Shown: positions 20,125 to 30,909 of the stretch, piece by piece
Numbering within the stretch: position 1 is the first letter of the stretch
Layout of the letters: each line of letters opens with the position of its first letter
NCBI GenBank assembly: GCA_030068145.1
Contig: JAPJBO010000246.1
Location: 124,001 to 188,000, forward strand
DNA from: Diplonema papillatum
Lineage: Eukaryota; Euglenozoa; Diplonemea; Diplonemida; Diplonemidae
Reading direction: 5' to 3'
Length of the DNA: 64,000 nt
Notes under the pieces: generated by a model
Told to the model about the DNA's origin: nothing
Database searches by the model: none
Seen by the model: the letters and a program-made list of their open reading frames with translations, nothing else
Made by a program: the position numbers and the translations under genes

Positions 20125-20310
20125 AATTAGACTGACACAAGTTGTCAACAGGAAAAAATAAGAAGGGGGGATCGTCTGTCACACAAAAGAAAGAGAAACG
20201 AAATAGCCTTCTCTTTGAACCCAGTCAAATTCCGGACGGAGACCCTGCCTGAAGATACCAACGGCTAGTCTGACACAAGTTGTCATGAGGAAGAAAAATA
20301 AGAGCTCGTC
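20125..20310 (+). repeat. Dispersed repeat family D, two partial copies
   Basis: GACTGACACAAGTTGTCA at about 20130 and GCTAGTCTGACACAAGTTGT at about 20263, both followed by an A-rich tail. They match the end of fuller copies at 22972-23072, 34666-34765 and 35630-35712. Confidence 0.55.
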
Positions 20311-20320
20311 GCTCGCACAA

Positions 20321-20365
20321 TAGTGGTTAGTGTTGTATCAGCGGCTGATACAACACTAACCACTA
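20321..20365. repeat. Perfect 22-bp palindrome with one-base spacer
   Basis: Arms 20321-20342 and 20344-20365 are exact reverse complements (TAGTGGTTAGTGTTG... outward), followed by a short ATG/GAT trinucleotide run. As RNA it would form a 22-bp hairpin. Confidence 0.9.
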
Positions 20366-21030
20366 ATGATGATGATGATGAGAAGAGAGAGTTGTTTTCG
20401 TTGAACGCCGTGCCTGGTTGTTTTTACGTAAAACTGGATTCAGGACGCAAGTGAAAGCCCCACGGCTTGCGGCGACGAGCTTCTCATTTCCTCCAACATT
20501 TCATGTTTGGTAAAACAAAAAAGGCAGGTTCATCTCCGCAAGCTCCGCAATGCTTTTTAAGCTGAACTCCGCAAACAAACGAAAGGTCGAAAGGCACCAG
20601 TCTGTACGCCACACGAACGAGCTTTTTAAATCTCGGATTGCCGAAAGCGAAAAAAAAAAAAAAAACGTCCTTCAAAAAGGCGAAACCGGAAATCAAACAA
20701 CACCCAGAACGGCAGAGAACCTGCCAAGAAGGCAGCAAGAAAGAAAAAAAGAAGCGAACCACCCCCTGGGCAGTGATTAACGCGTCCGCACCAATCGTCA
20801 GAGAAGGCACGGCTGACTCTGTAGCCAAAGGCCAAAATCGTGAAGTGATACAGTGGTGGGTAGTTTGATGTGGGCTTTTCCGGCAACTTCAACTTAATTG
20901 CGGGAGTACACATACTTTTGCTTGTTCCGTCACGGATGCTGTCCTTTCTGCCTGTGGACCGTCCAACTGGTCACGTAACTTCGCCAGTCCACCCGGCTGT
21001 TAAACTGCTGGTAGACTGGTTAGACTAAAA

Positions 21031-21244
21031 TTGTGTTGTATAAGCACCTGCTTTGTAGGAAATACTTGAGGAGGCTGCCAGCTGCGGAAGATCAAAAGGA
21101 GGTAAATGTGCTGTAGCCCACACGAAACACAGGTGAGTCTGCGTTCAGTGGCGGGCGTAAGCGTTCAAGAAAAAGTAGTGCATTGTTTCTCCCCCCTCTG
21201 GCCTCCTTCGAAGTAAGCACAAGGCAGCCCCTCGAGCATTTTCA
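21031..21244 (+). repeat. Family A SINE-like repeat
   Basis: GTATAAGCACCTGCTTTGTA at the 5' end, GTGCTGTAGCCCACACGAAA in the middle, and AAGGCAGCCCCTCGAG at the 3' end. Part of the link between left and right halves is missing. Confidence 0.75.
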
Positions 21245-22599
21245 GATTATTATGAGTTTGTCATAGACAGCAGAAAGCAGTTCGATGCACTTCCAGGAAA
21301 TGGAGGTGGACAGGCAATGACGTTGGCCGTGTGCACCTCTGATTGCGCACCACACGCCGTGCACGCGCATCACAGCCCTGGGGGTGGCCTAATCTGAAAC
21401 TCACTGTCGTTGGGGGAAAGGTAACACCGAGGCGGAAGTAAGATTCAACCGGCATGCACACAACCAAAAAAAAAAAAAAAAAAGACCACACTCGTTCGAA
21501 ACTGACAAAATAATCCCTTCGGCCATATTCTCTGCCGCATTAAAACCCCGGTGTTTCAAGCGGACTTCACCCTTAATAGAGCCTGCGCCGTTCTCCCGTT
21601 CGAGGAGCGAGCGAGTTAGGCAATGGCTCTTCACTTTGATTATGATTACCGGACAAGCTGCTCAGAATATGGCCGGCATTCCAGCACGGGCACTGTAGAT
21701 TCTCCTTCTCGAAGCGAAGGGAAAAAGAATGCCTGGCCACACACACACACTCCTGGGCTATACTCCAGCGAAGGCCATCGCAGAATCGAAATTCAACACA
21801 GAACGCACAAAAACTCTCACTCCAAAAATGTTTCCTTTGATATTTGTGCTGACGAAAACATTTCCGGAACAACGGTTGCACATGAAAGAGAAAAGCTATT
21901 GTTAGCCCTGTACACGCGAAGAGTAAGTGTCGCCTTAACATTTTCATCACCGTTGATCAGTTTGTGCTGATCGTCCGTTACTTCGTTTATTAGTGCAAGC
22001 CCCAACTCGGGAAATGTTCTTTGTAACGATGCAAAACCGCTCCCCGCGCTTACAAAAAACTGACGAGCGAGACGCCGCGGCAGTCGTGGCAAGGTGAACG
22101 CCTCTTGCCACCACAGCCAATGGTTGTCAAACAATGCCTTCCATCTCTCGGGCTGGTTCTCGATGCCCCGCCCGTGGCCTCTGCTCTTGCTTGTCGTAAG
22201 TGCTTGCAGAATTGTGGGCTGGCCTACGTTCATGTATGCATTCTAAAACAGAGTGAAAACACAGGCAGCGCGCTTTTCTGCGGTCGGCAGAATCAACCAG
22301 GTTTCTTGTCACTCAAACCAGGCTGGACGAGGAAAATCTGACGAATCAGGGATTCCCCGATACCAGAGATTGTATCGTGTCAAGCCTAGATTGATGCATG
22401 ATCATTCTATCCATTCTTCAGCTTTCAAAAGGGGCTGTCCTCGATCGTATCTCTACGACCGATAGCTTTCCTCGATTGCCTTTTTTGTATTTCACCGGAT
22501 CAGAGTTCCTATGCGCATCTCAAAGAGATACTCAACGCAGTGCTCGCCTGCCTTGATGGCACTTGCACCTTAAAGAACTCAATACTCAACGTGCAGGAC

Positions 22600-22850
22600 G
22601 TGGGGGGCCCAGGACCACTTGCACAACGCAGTGGACCTGGTGTCGGTCACATACGCCAAAAACGAAGTTACACGGATGCGCAACCACATGTGACAGTAAA
22701 CAGTAAAGTAAAAGCGACACAAAGTACGTAAAGGAATAAACACACTGCCCAGACCCTGCTCTAACAGCACAAAAGGAAACCCCCCCCTTCCCCCTCGCCT
22801 CACAAGTCAAACGGAGACTTCAAAAAACCGACCTCTTACTACAAGAAACA
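22600..22850 (+). repeat. Family C repeat copy
   Basis: GTGGGGGGCCCAGGACCAC, GGTGTCGGTCACA and finally AACGGAGACTTCAAAAAACC. Same order as at 33245-33465. Confidence 0.6.
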
Positions 22851-22971
22851 GTTTAGATAGTACACAGAAAAGCAGCGGCTTCCAACGGCTGCGGGGTCCA
22901 GCGGGAACTGCGGTGATATTCTCGTTCCCGTTTCCATGTTTTAGACAAAAAAAAAAAAAACGCTAACCCAA

Positions 22972-23072
22972 ACAACTTCCGCCGGTAGAGAAACCTCGCC
23001 TAAAGAAATCAACTGCCTTCGGGTAGGCTAGTCTGACACTAGTTGTCGTCGGGAAAAAAAAAAAAAAAAAAA
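22972..23072 (+). repeat. Family D repeat with A-tail
   Basis: CAACTTCCGCCGGTAGAGAA, GGCTAGTCTGACACTAGTTG and an 18-nt A-tract. The fullest copy of the family, SINE-like in layout. Confidence 0.65.
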
Positions 23073-24204
23073 GAAGGGATGGAAACGCCTTTGCAAGTCG
23101 TCATTGCCGCCGCCGCCACCCTGGGCCCCCCCAGGACACTGAAGAATATGCCCAAATACAGACGACGAATGATAGACTCTTCTGATACACCCTTCTTCGT
23201 TGTTTTTTTTTTTTTTTTTCGAGACATTGCAATCAGGGGTTTATATGGAAAGCTGGGTCCTCTGTGTTCCTTCACATGCCTGTGGGGGTGGTTAGCTTTT
23301 TACCAAGAAAGTGTTTTCTCGGTGAGGACCGCCCCTCCATTCCAGCCAACAGGGTAGCCCAGCGCAGCATAGCGCAGCCCAGCACAGCCGAATTGTGTCT
23401 CGTTCGTGTCTCGATCATAAAGGAAAATGTGTGCCAAGTGTACGGCAGGGTAAGCTGCAAACGGGGTACTACAGGCCAACAATACTAGCCTAAAAAGGGG
23501 CACTGGGTGTGCAACAAGCAGGGGTTTTCTTGTAAGGACAGCTGCTGCTGGATCAGAGTATATCGAAGCCCTTGCAAACTTGAGCTGCGTAGGGCGCACA
23601 TTTGCATAGGTCACTGGTGCTTCCTGAGTTCGAAGCTCTCCAGAATCACTGTCGTGATCTCTCTCATGACATGTGGCATGTCGCCACAACCAAGTACTCC
23701 CTCATAAAAGAGTCAACGAAGTCCGCTGTGACTGGCTCATTCGACTGAAACTGGACGCCAAGAACAAGCAAGCTGGCTCCCCGGGCCCGGCCCCCTTCAG
23801 TGGCTGGTCCACCAGTGCTGGCCACTCACGGCGGCCCCCCGACAGTTTTTTTTTTTTTGAGCAGGCCGAGTTCCACGCCTGTTCTTCTTCTTTTTCACCT
23901 GGTATGTCTTGAGTTAGGGATCTCCATGTGAAGCACGGACATGTAAACTGTGACAGTGACATGAATCTTCAGTTTGGTGTTAGTTCGCTCATTGCTCAGG
24001 CTTACATTTTTGGAACACATTGCAATCAGTGATTTATAAGGGGGGTCTTACGTGGGGGTAACCCCCACGCTCCAAGATCCACGAACGTAGTCCCACACTC
24101 TCCGCTTAGTCCACGGGGGTCGTGCGTAAAGCATTTTTTCCGGGTTACCAAAAAAAAAAAAAAAAAAAAAAAAACGGAGAAAACCATAAGGGAAGCACTT
24201 AAGT

Positions 24205-24352
24205 CGGGAAAATATTTATCGGAAACTGTTTCCGATAAATATTTTTTTTGTTTCCGATAAATATTTTTCTGTTTCCGATAAATATTTTTTTGTTTCCGAT
24301 GAGTATTTTTTGTTTCCGATAAATATTTTTCTGTTTCCGATAAGTATTGATC
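24205..24352 (+). repeat. Left array of the foldback element
   Basis: Six or so copies of GTTTCCGATAAATATTTTT with variable T-run length; one copy has GATGAGT and one GATAAGT. Confidence 0.85.
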
Positions 24353-25645
24353 ACTTTGACAGTAGGTTCACCTACTTCGTCCCGTGGACGACCGCGACGA
24401 AGCCAAATACGATCGTTTTTCGTTTTTCTATCTAGTTTCGGGTCGAAAGCCTCCCCAGCAAAGGCTGTTCAATTTTCAACACCAGATACGCAAACCTTTT
24501 CGAATGCAGCACACGGGTATCCATCAAGTGACATCTAACTATCTGGTTGCATTGAGCAGTATCCGGATCTGAAAGCTGAAGACTTTGTACCACTTCACCG
24601 CGACAAAGGTCACGAACCGGGTTCGGCTTACACTGCAGTTGCAATAAAACTGCGTCTTGCGCACGAGCGCGGAAATCCGCCACCCACCATTCGGCTAGAT
24701 ATTGCAAGAACACAACTGCAAAGCTTACTACAAACGGATAGTGTTACAAAGGCGAACGAATCATGCGAGAACCTACGTAGGGGCCCCTCAACAGGTGCCC
24801 AAGGGGAGTCCCATTGGGCAAGCAATTTCATTGGATTTTGCGAGGACCCTAAGTAATCCGGAGCCAGTGTGATAGACCTCTGTGATGTGGGCCGCTTCAC
24901 TGCTCGTCTGCATGTGGACTGCTCTGTACCTGTGCCTTCTCCGCGCTTGCAGCTTTTCAAGCCGGCCTGGCCGAAGCCACGCCTGCTTTCCCTTTTCTGT
25001 CTTTCGACCTCGGTGATCCCTCGCGGGCGTCCTGCTGTGCCATCTGAATCTCCTCGCCTTCCTTCCTGGTTTGCTTGGCACCCTCTGCTCGCGCAGCTTG
25101 CGGCGCGGGTCTCTTCAGAGCCGGTCGTCTTCGTGTGCGCTGTTCTGTCATCGCTTGCCTTTGTTGCTGATTTCTGCAACAAAGGCAGTTTTGGCCCGTG
25201 AAATGGGCTAGTCTTTATTGTGTGAGTGCTTTTGTCTCCAGGATTGAAATGAGGCTGACGCGGAAAATCCTACCGTCCGACATGGCACAAGTCAAGGGAA
25301 ACAAATATTTTACGGGAACTAGTATGCACGGCAGCCCCGATACTACTAAGCCCCGTTGGCATACTTACACTCCATGGCTGCTGCCTCGATGGCACCAAAT
25401 CCGTAGTCGTGGTTAGACATTTTCAGGTAGGAGGATGTTACCTGGTCAGGACCGCATGCAGTTTTGTCGTATTGGGGCCGCATAGGACCCGGATGAAGTC
25501 GTTGCGAATACACACAACAGATCAACGAAGGGTAGAACTGGGGAACATGCAGATCAGACGGAAGTAGAATGTGCAAACTTATCCTTTTCTTGACTTGCCG
25601 TTCTGAAAGATTTCGCACTGGGGACTAGTCCCCAGGAACCCGTAT

Positions 25646-25768
25646 CAAAAATATTTATCGGAAACAAAAAGTATTTATCGGAAACAAAAAATATTTATCG
25701 GAAACAAAAAAATATTTATCGGAAACAAAAAAATATTTATCGGAAACAAAAAAATATTTATCGGAAAC
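25646..25768 (-). repeat. Right array of the foldback element
   Basis: About six copies of AATATTTATCGGAAACAAAA, the reverse complement of the left array unit. Confidence 0.85.
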
Positions 25769-25923
25769 GTTCCGATAAATATTTTCCCCACTTAAGTGCT
25801 TCCGATATGGTTTTTTCCAGGGATTTTCCCCTTTAGTGAAAAAAAAAAAAAAATTCACTAAAAAAAAAAAAATTCCCAAAATGGGCTTGGTGAAAAAACT
25901 TTTTTCACTAAAGGGATTTTGCG

Positions 25924-26145
25924 TTGCTGGGTGTAGGTGGTCAGGGCGCGGGTTGTGGTGGACAGTGTGGGTGGGCGTGGGTGGTGGGCGCTGGTGGTGG
26001 AGTGGGTGCGTGTTGTGTGTGGTCGGGGCGTGGGTTGTGGGTGGTAAGGGCGCGGGTTGTGGTGGACAGTGTGGGTGGGCGTGGGTGGTGGGCTGGTGGT
26101 GAAGTGGGTGCGTGTTGTGTGTGGTCAGGGTGTGGTTTGTGCCCG
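25924..26145 (+). repeat. G/T-rich tandem duplication
   Basis: Two copies of a roughly 115-bp GT-rich segment (GGGCGCGGGTTGTGGTGGAC near the start of each). Strong strand asymmetry. Not a TTAGGG-type telomere. Confidence 0.7.
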
Positions 26146-26573
26146 TGAAGAGGAGCAAGAGGGTAGGGAGTGAGCTAGCACCCCAAACTTGAGTGGGGTG
26201 AAGGGCCAGAGGGACCCCCGCTTATGGGGCTACGAGGTCAACGACGCGTACCACACACAGACAGACACAGGCACGTGTCGACTGGCACCCACACCACACC
26301 ACACCGGCAGAAAAACTTTTCTGCCGGAGTGAAATTTTTTTTCACCACGGGTTTGGCCCGAAACTGGTGAGTGGAAAAACCCCTGGTTTTCAGGGGGTTA
26401 TGCACCTGTACAGTTGGGTGAGGTAAAAAACCGAAAAAAAAAAAAAAAAAGGAAATCGGGGGCGGGCTTGGGGAGGGGTACACTACCTCGGATTGGGTTT
26501 TGGCAGGTCTATACTGGGTCTGCCTCAGTAGAGCTACGGACAGAGGCCTGTCGTGGCTGCAGGGCAGCCGTAG

Positions 26574-26650
26574 TCGCAGGATGGGCTTTTGTCGCAGGAT
26601 GGGCCTTTGTCGCAGGATAGGCCTTTGTCGCAGGATGGGCCTTTGCAGGG
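26574..26650 (+). repeat. 17-18-bp minisatellite
   Basis: About four copies of GTCGCAGGATGGGCCTTT, 170 nt upstream of the hAT transposase start. Confidence 0.8.
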
Positions 26651-26821
26651 TTTTGCCAACACCCCGAAAAAGAGAAACCAACTTTTGGAGAAACCCCCGG
26701 ACAACCCGATTCTTGCTAGAAAATCCCTCACACACATTGGAAAAACAATCGGCTTTCGGACTCTGGCAGCATTTTCATACTCAACCAGGAATACCCGAAA
26801 GAAAGAGCAAGCAATGAAAAA

Positions 26822-29800
26822 ATGAACGCACTCTTTGGGGGATGCTCGCGAAAACCTGGAGTTACAGGTCCAGGAGGCCAGATTCCATCCCTGGCCTACC
26901 ACACAGAGTATGAGCTATGGACCGCAGCGGACTTCAAGACCATTCCTGTGGTGCATCGCTCGTACCCCAAACCATGGCCTGGAAAGAATACCCTCTTCTC
27001 CGTCAAGCCCGCAAAAGTCGGCACTGAAGTTGCAGACGTGAAGGAGTTCTTGAGCCTTCAACTTCTAGTTCGTGGGTTTTCCAGTTCCCAGAACTTCCCT
27101 CAGCCCAAGAAGGTGTGGTTGCTGAAGAAGGCGGACGAGCTTGCTTCAAGTGATACCGGCGGCAAAAAGACATGGGTGCAACTTGTGGGAGAGACGGGGA
27201 AAGCCTGGGTGGCTGAGGAGAAAAGGATTGCGGCGGAGAAGAAGGAAGCGGTTGAAGCTGCAGCAAGAGCAAAGGCGGCGCAAGAAGAGCTGGAAAAGCA
27301 GATGGCCGCAGAAGTAACTGCACGTAGGCTGTCAGAGGGAGAGGTACAAACAGCCATGGAAGTCGAAGCCGAAACACCGAACGCTGTATCTACTCAGGCA
27401 GCTCTTCCTAGCTTCCCCACAAGTGGACCTCAGGAACCAAAGAACCTGTACCTGAGTGATGCCTACCTCCGTCAGCTGGTGCTTCTGGTAAAGGAGCAGT
27501 TCACCCGTGAAACCCTGGAAGAGAGGATAGCGCTGCGTGAGATACTGGCGAGCAGGTCGGCTGGAAAGCGCAAGCAGGCAACGAAGCCCCGGGAGTACAA
27601 GCGCATTGCAGGTCCTGCGCCATATGTGTCGTTGCTGGACTACGAAGTAAGCGCCTTCTTACGGTCCAAGTACGGACTAGACGATGGTGCTTGTGTTCCG
27701 CAATTTGGTGGTACTGGCTCGATGTTTCCCACTGACTTCGAGCTTTTGTGCATCCCTCCCGACTTGTTCTCCAACAAGCGTTTCCGAGGGGTCTTGAAAG
27801 CGAATCCGTGGATTCTGTGCACAAGTCAAGGAATGTATTGTCGATGCTGTCGTAGACAGACAGCGGGTAAGAAAAAGCGTGCCTTCATTAATCTGTGCAT
27901 TCCTTTTGAAGTCTTCAAAAAGGGGCTCCTACCACAGTACATCGAAAAGCACCGGAAGAAGACCGTGGGTCATAACAAGGCCTGGAGTTCATTTCTGAAC
28001 TTGTTGGAAGATCAGATGCGTCTTCCGTCTTCTTGCCAGCTGCCTTCCACTTTGGAAGACCTCAAACAGCGCCTTATGAACACACAACACCTGGTCTTCG
28101 TCATCCAGACAATTGTTGATACCATCAAGCGCGACCTGCCCATGTCCAGCATTCGTGACACGTTCAGTCTGGTATCCCTGTTTGACGATTCAATTCGTTC
28201 GTTCTGCAAGACGCGTTTGAATATGTCGTCACCGTACTTCCTAGAAGTAATTGTGGATTCTTTGTACTCGTGGTGCAAATCCCATGTGCTGGAGAAAATT
28301 CAAGCGTCAGAGTTCACGAGCATCATGTTTGACGAAGCAGAGGACGTAAAGCGCTCAAAACAACATGCACTGTTTTTCAAAATACTGTCGGAAGAGGGGG
28401 TTGAAGAAGTCTTTTGGGACATACTTCCTTTGCGCAAATCAGCGACTGGGGAAAACGTCGCAGCTCACATTGCGGGCATGGCAGATAATGTTCAAACGTG
28501 GACAACAACTATGGGCATCGCAACTGATGGCTGCAGTACAATGAAAGGCGACTACAAGGGTGTACAGACACGCCTGCGCGAACAGTTGGTACCATTTGCC
28601 ATTTGGATTTGGTGCTTGGGGCACAAACTCAACCTCGCCTGCATTGAGGCGTGTCGTAGTGCTCCGCAGATACAGGCATCAGTCACTGCAACTGAAGAAA
28701 TCTTTTCGTTGTTTCGGAAAGGACAGGGTGATATTTCGTACAAGACACGAAAGTTTAAAGAGTGTAAGGAAGCCTGTTCTGTGACCGACAACTTCTTTGT
28801 CTTCCGAGATTTGGAACTTGTGGAACCTGGCGACACAAGATGGGTTTCCCATGAACGCGCCGCTCAAACAATAGCAGAGTGCATCAAGCCCATTCTGCTT
28901 GCGATTGCCCGGCTTTGCGAAGAGAAAGACATACCACAAGCCCTGCATCTTCGCGAGAAACTGAATCACACTGTTTGCTTATCGTTCAGCCTGCTCGCAC
29001 AAGCAACTCCCATTCTTTCGAAACTGAGCCAATCCCTGCAAAGGTCGGACACGTGTTGGACAGAAGTGCTGAAGCTAAAGGAGTATTACCTGAGCTGGCT
29101 TCGGCGTCTGCGTGATATTCCTCTGACGGACGAGCAGATAGCGGAAGATCCTGAAGAAAGACTGCACTTTGTTGAGTACATAACCTTCTGGGAAAAACTC
29201 AAGGATGCAGTGCCACCTTCCTGGAATCGCCAGCCTCTAGATTACGCCTTTTTTGTCGCTTTCCATCGCGAGTTTGCGACGCCGTTCTTGGATCGGCTCA
29301 TTTCGTTGGTTGAAGAGAGACTCGGGGATCTACCTGTGCTGTCATCTTTGGGTGTGTACGATCCAAACGGCCCCTTAGTGGAAAGCCTTTTCCATGATGT
29401 GGATCTGACGTGCGGAACTCCGAGTGATGTTGCATCGCGATTGTTGCCACAGAGGCTTGACCCGCTGCTCAAGAAACTCAACCCGTTTTTTGCCCACTTT
29501 TGCTGTACCAGGAAAGAGAAGAAGACCGTGCACCCAACAGGCGCGACCACGTGGACCGTTCAGCCTCCTTTTTACAGCCAGGCCTTTGAGGCAACGGTGC
29601 GTGAGCAGTTGCCTGAAGCACTGGTGCGCATGAAGCAAATGACGAATGTGAACAAGAAATGTTCATTCACAGAGAACACCCTTGATTTCCTTCGCGACAC
29701 CCACTGCCAGCTCCGATTCCCGGAGACATGCCAAGTCTTGAAAATGGCACTGGTCTTCCCACTTGGAAGTGCTGGCGTTGAGCGGCTTTTCTCCAGAGTA

Positions 29801-30292
29801 AAGCTGATCAGAACCTACCTCAGGAAAGGCATGAGCGAAACAACATTGCGCAAGCTGTTGTTTATTGCTCTCAACATGCCATCTACTGGGGAAGGGAATA
29901 CGGTTCCTTCTGCTGTGATGGAACACGTGTTAACAACCTTTGTCGTGGACGGGGTTTCTGTTCGAGCCAGAAAGCAGCTGACACGGCCAGGGAATCCTGA
30001 CGATGAGGGCGACTCTGATGACGACTCGGCTGGCCTTGCTGGTGAGTTTGAAGATGCAAAAGCTTCCAGTGACACCGATTCAAGTACGGGGTCTGAAGAC
30101 GAGCGTTCCGTTCTACTTCACTCTGACAATCGCAAGCTGAAGTACGCGTCCTATCCTTTTTACACAGAGGCCAAAGACATCATTTCGTCTTGGCGAAGGG
30201 CTTTTTCCTCCAATCCTTCTCTCTACTTCAATCCGACGGAGGCCCAAGAACACGTGACAAGCGCACGCAACGTGCGCCAGCGTGTTCGATGA
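26822..30292 (+). CDS. hAT-superfamily transposase, intact
   Basis: 1156 aa from ATG 26822. Order: N-terminal unknown region, a Glu/Ala-rich coiled coil (about 130-180), a possible zinc finger (about 330-400: C-x7-C-x2-C and later H-x3-H-like residues), then the RNase-H-like core. The likely catalytic residues are Asp504 (MFDEAED), Asp569 (IATDGCSTMKG) and Glu987 (FPLGSAGVERLFSRVK). C598 and H601 sit in CLGHKLNLA, the C-x2-H motif typical of hAT elements. The VERLFS...RKGM...LLFIALN segment is the hAT dimerisation region. The C-terminus is acidic. The frame is intact, so the element may be active or recently so. Codon use is far less GC-biased than the host genes. Terminal inverted repeats were not found by eye within 1 kb either side. 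Confidence 0.9.
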   Translation: MNALFGGCSRKPGVTGPGGQIPSLAYHTEYELWTAADFKTIPVVHRSYPKPWPGKNTLFSVKPAKVGTEVADVKEFLSLQLLVRGFSSSQNFPQPKKVWLLKKADELASSDTGGKKTWVQLVGETGKAWVAEEKRIAAEKKEAVEAAARAKAAQEELEKQMAAEVTARRLSEGEVQTAMEVEAETPNAVSTQAALPSFPTSGPQEPKNLYLSDAYLRQLVLLVKEQFTRETLEERIALREILASRSAGKRKQATKPREYKRIAGPAPYVSLLDYEVSAFLRSKYGLDDGACVPQFGGTGSMFPTDFELLCIPPDLFSNKRFRGVLKANPWILCTSQGMYCRCCRRQTAGKKKRAFINLCIPFEVFKKGLLPQYIEKHRKKTVGHNKAWSSFLNLLEDQMRLPSSCQLPSTLEDLKQRLMNTQHLVFVIQTIVDTIKRDLPMSSIRDTFSLVSLFDDSIRSFCKTRLNMSSPYFLEVIVDSLYSWCKSHVLEKIQASEFTSIMFDEAEDVKRSKQHALFFKILSEEGVEEVFWDILPLRKSATGENVAAHIAGMADNVQTWTTTMGIATDGCSTMKGDYKGVQTRLREQLVPFAIWIWCLGHKLNLACIEACRSAPQIQASVTATEEIFSLFRKGQGDISYKTRKFKECKEACSVTDNFFVFRDLELVEPGDTRWVSHERAAQTIAECIKPILLAIARLCEEKDIPQALHLREKLNHTVCLSFSLLAQATPILSKLSQSLQRSDTCWTEVLKLKEYYLSWLRRLRDIPLTDEQIAEDPEERLHFVEYITFWEKLKDAVPPSWNRQPLDYAFFVAFHREFATPFLDRLISLVEERLGDLPVLSSLGVYDPNGPLVESLFHDVDLTCGTPSDVASRLLPQRLDPLLKKLNPFFAHFCCTRKEKKTVHPTGATTWTVQPPFYSQAFEATVREQLPEALVRMKQMTNVNKKCSFTENTLDFLRDTHCQLRFPETCQVLKMALVFPLGSAGVERLFSRVKLIRTYLRKGMSETTLRKLLFIALNMPSTGEGNTVPSAVMEHVLTTFVVDGVSVRARKQLTRPGNPDDEGDSDDDSAGLAGEFEDAKASSDTDSSTGSEDERSVLLHSDNRKLKYASYPFYTEAKDIISSWRRAFSSNPSLYFNPTEAQEHVTSARNVRQRVR

Positions 30293-30372
30293 GCGTTCTT
30301 TGAGTGTTCAGAAATACTTGTGCTTTCATTTATTTCTTGTTTTCGATTTTGTTTTGAGTAATTTTCTTTTAG

Positions 30373-30492
30373 CGCCTGCGCGACCAGTTGGTACCATTTG
30401 CCATTTGGATTTGGTGCTTGGGGCACAAACTCAACTTCGCCTGCATTGAGGCGTGTCGTAGTGCTCCGCAGATACAGGCATCTGTCACTGCA
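30373..30492 (+). pseudogene. 120-nt fragment of a second hAT transposase copy
   Basis: Matches 28571-28690 at 117 of 120 positions and includes the C-x2-H motif region. It starts 80 nt after the transposase stop and ends abruptly. It is a remnant of a related copy or an internally deleted derivative. Confidence 0.9.
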
Positions 30493-30720
30493 CGGCTCAA
30501 AACGGACTAGTGACGTAAATCTGCGTCGGTGCTCGCGCCCCCCAGGCAGGCTCTTGGTGGAACCCCAAACGGGGGGGTTCTCCCGTTGAACAAGCGTGGC
30601 GCAAAGAACGCATGTCTGCATAATGACCTGCTGGTTTTGTCTCAAAAAAAAAAAAAAAAAAAAAAAACGAAGAGACGTGTGGATGCGTCAACGCAACAGT
30701 TTTTGAAAGGAAAAAGGCAT

Positions 30721-30909
30721 ATTTTTTTTGTACAAGCACTTGCTTTGTAGGAAAAGCTTGAATAGCTGCCAGTTGCGAAATACAAAGGCATAGTGTGATA
30801 CTCAGTACGCCAATGACTCCCCATTATCGCAACAGACGTCCAATAAAGGAGGTGAATGTGCTGTAGCCCGCACGAAACATGGGTTTAGTGGCGGGCGTAA
30901 GCGTCAAGA
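30721..30909 (+). repeat. Family A repeat with internal insertion
   Basis: TTTTTTTGTACAAGCACTTG start; the central GTGCTGTAGCCCGCACGAAA is displaced by an insertion of roughly 55 nt; ends GGCGGGCGTAAGCGTCAA. Confidence 0.65.

Larger units (their letters stand above)
20366..24170. other. Intergenic repeat region
   Basis: No gene found. It contains a family A copy, fragments of families C, D and others, and several A-tracts (20649, 21463, 22947, 23054, 24150) and T-tracts (23204, 23847). Short open frames lack coding bias. Confidence 0.6.
24178..25813. mobile_element. Foldback-type element with symmetric tandem-repeat arms
   Basis: Outer inverted arms at about 24178-24226 and 25769-25813 share AAAACCATA..GGAAGCACTT and AAAATATTTATCGGAA. 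Each continues into a short palindrome and then an array of 20-22-bp units (GTTTCCGATAAATATTTTT on the left, its reverse complement on the right). The 1.3-kb core (24353-25645) has no convincing ORF. Foldback-class DNA transposons have this layout. No target duplication could be assigned because A-tracts border both sides. Confidence 0.75.

Noticed and set aside
25924..26145. Telomeric repeat
   Set aside because: G/T-rich but without a short regular unit; it is a tandem duplication of a longer segment.
26100..26821. Terminal inverted repeats of the hAT element
   Set aside because: No CAGTG/CAGGG-type end upstream has a matching partner within about 1 kb downstream of the stop; the boundary is left undefined.
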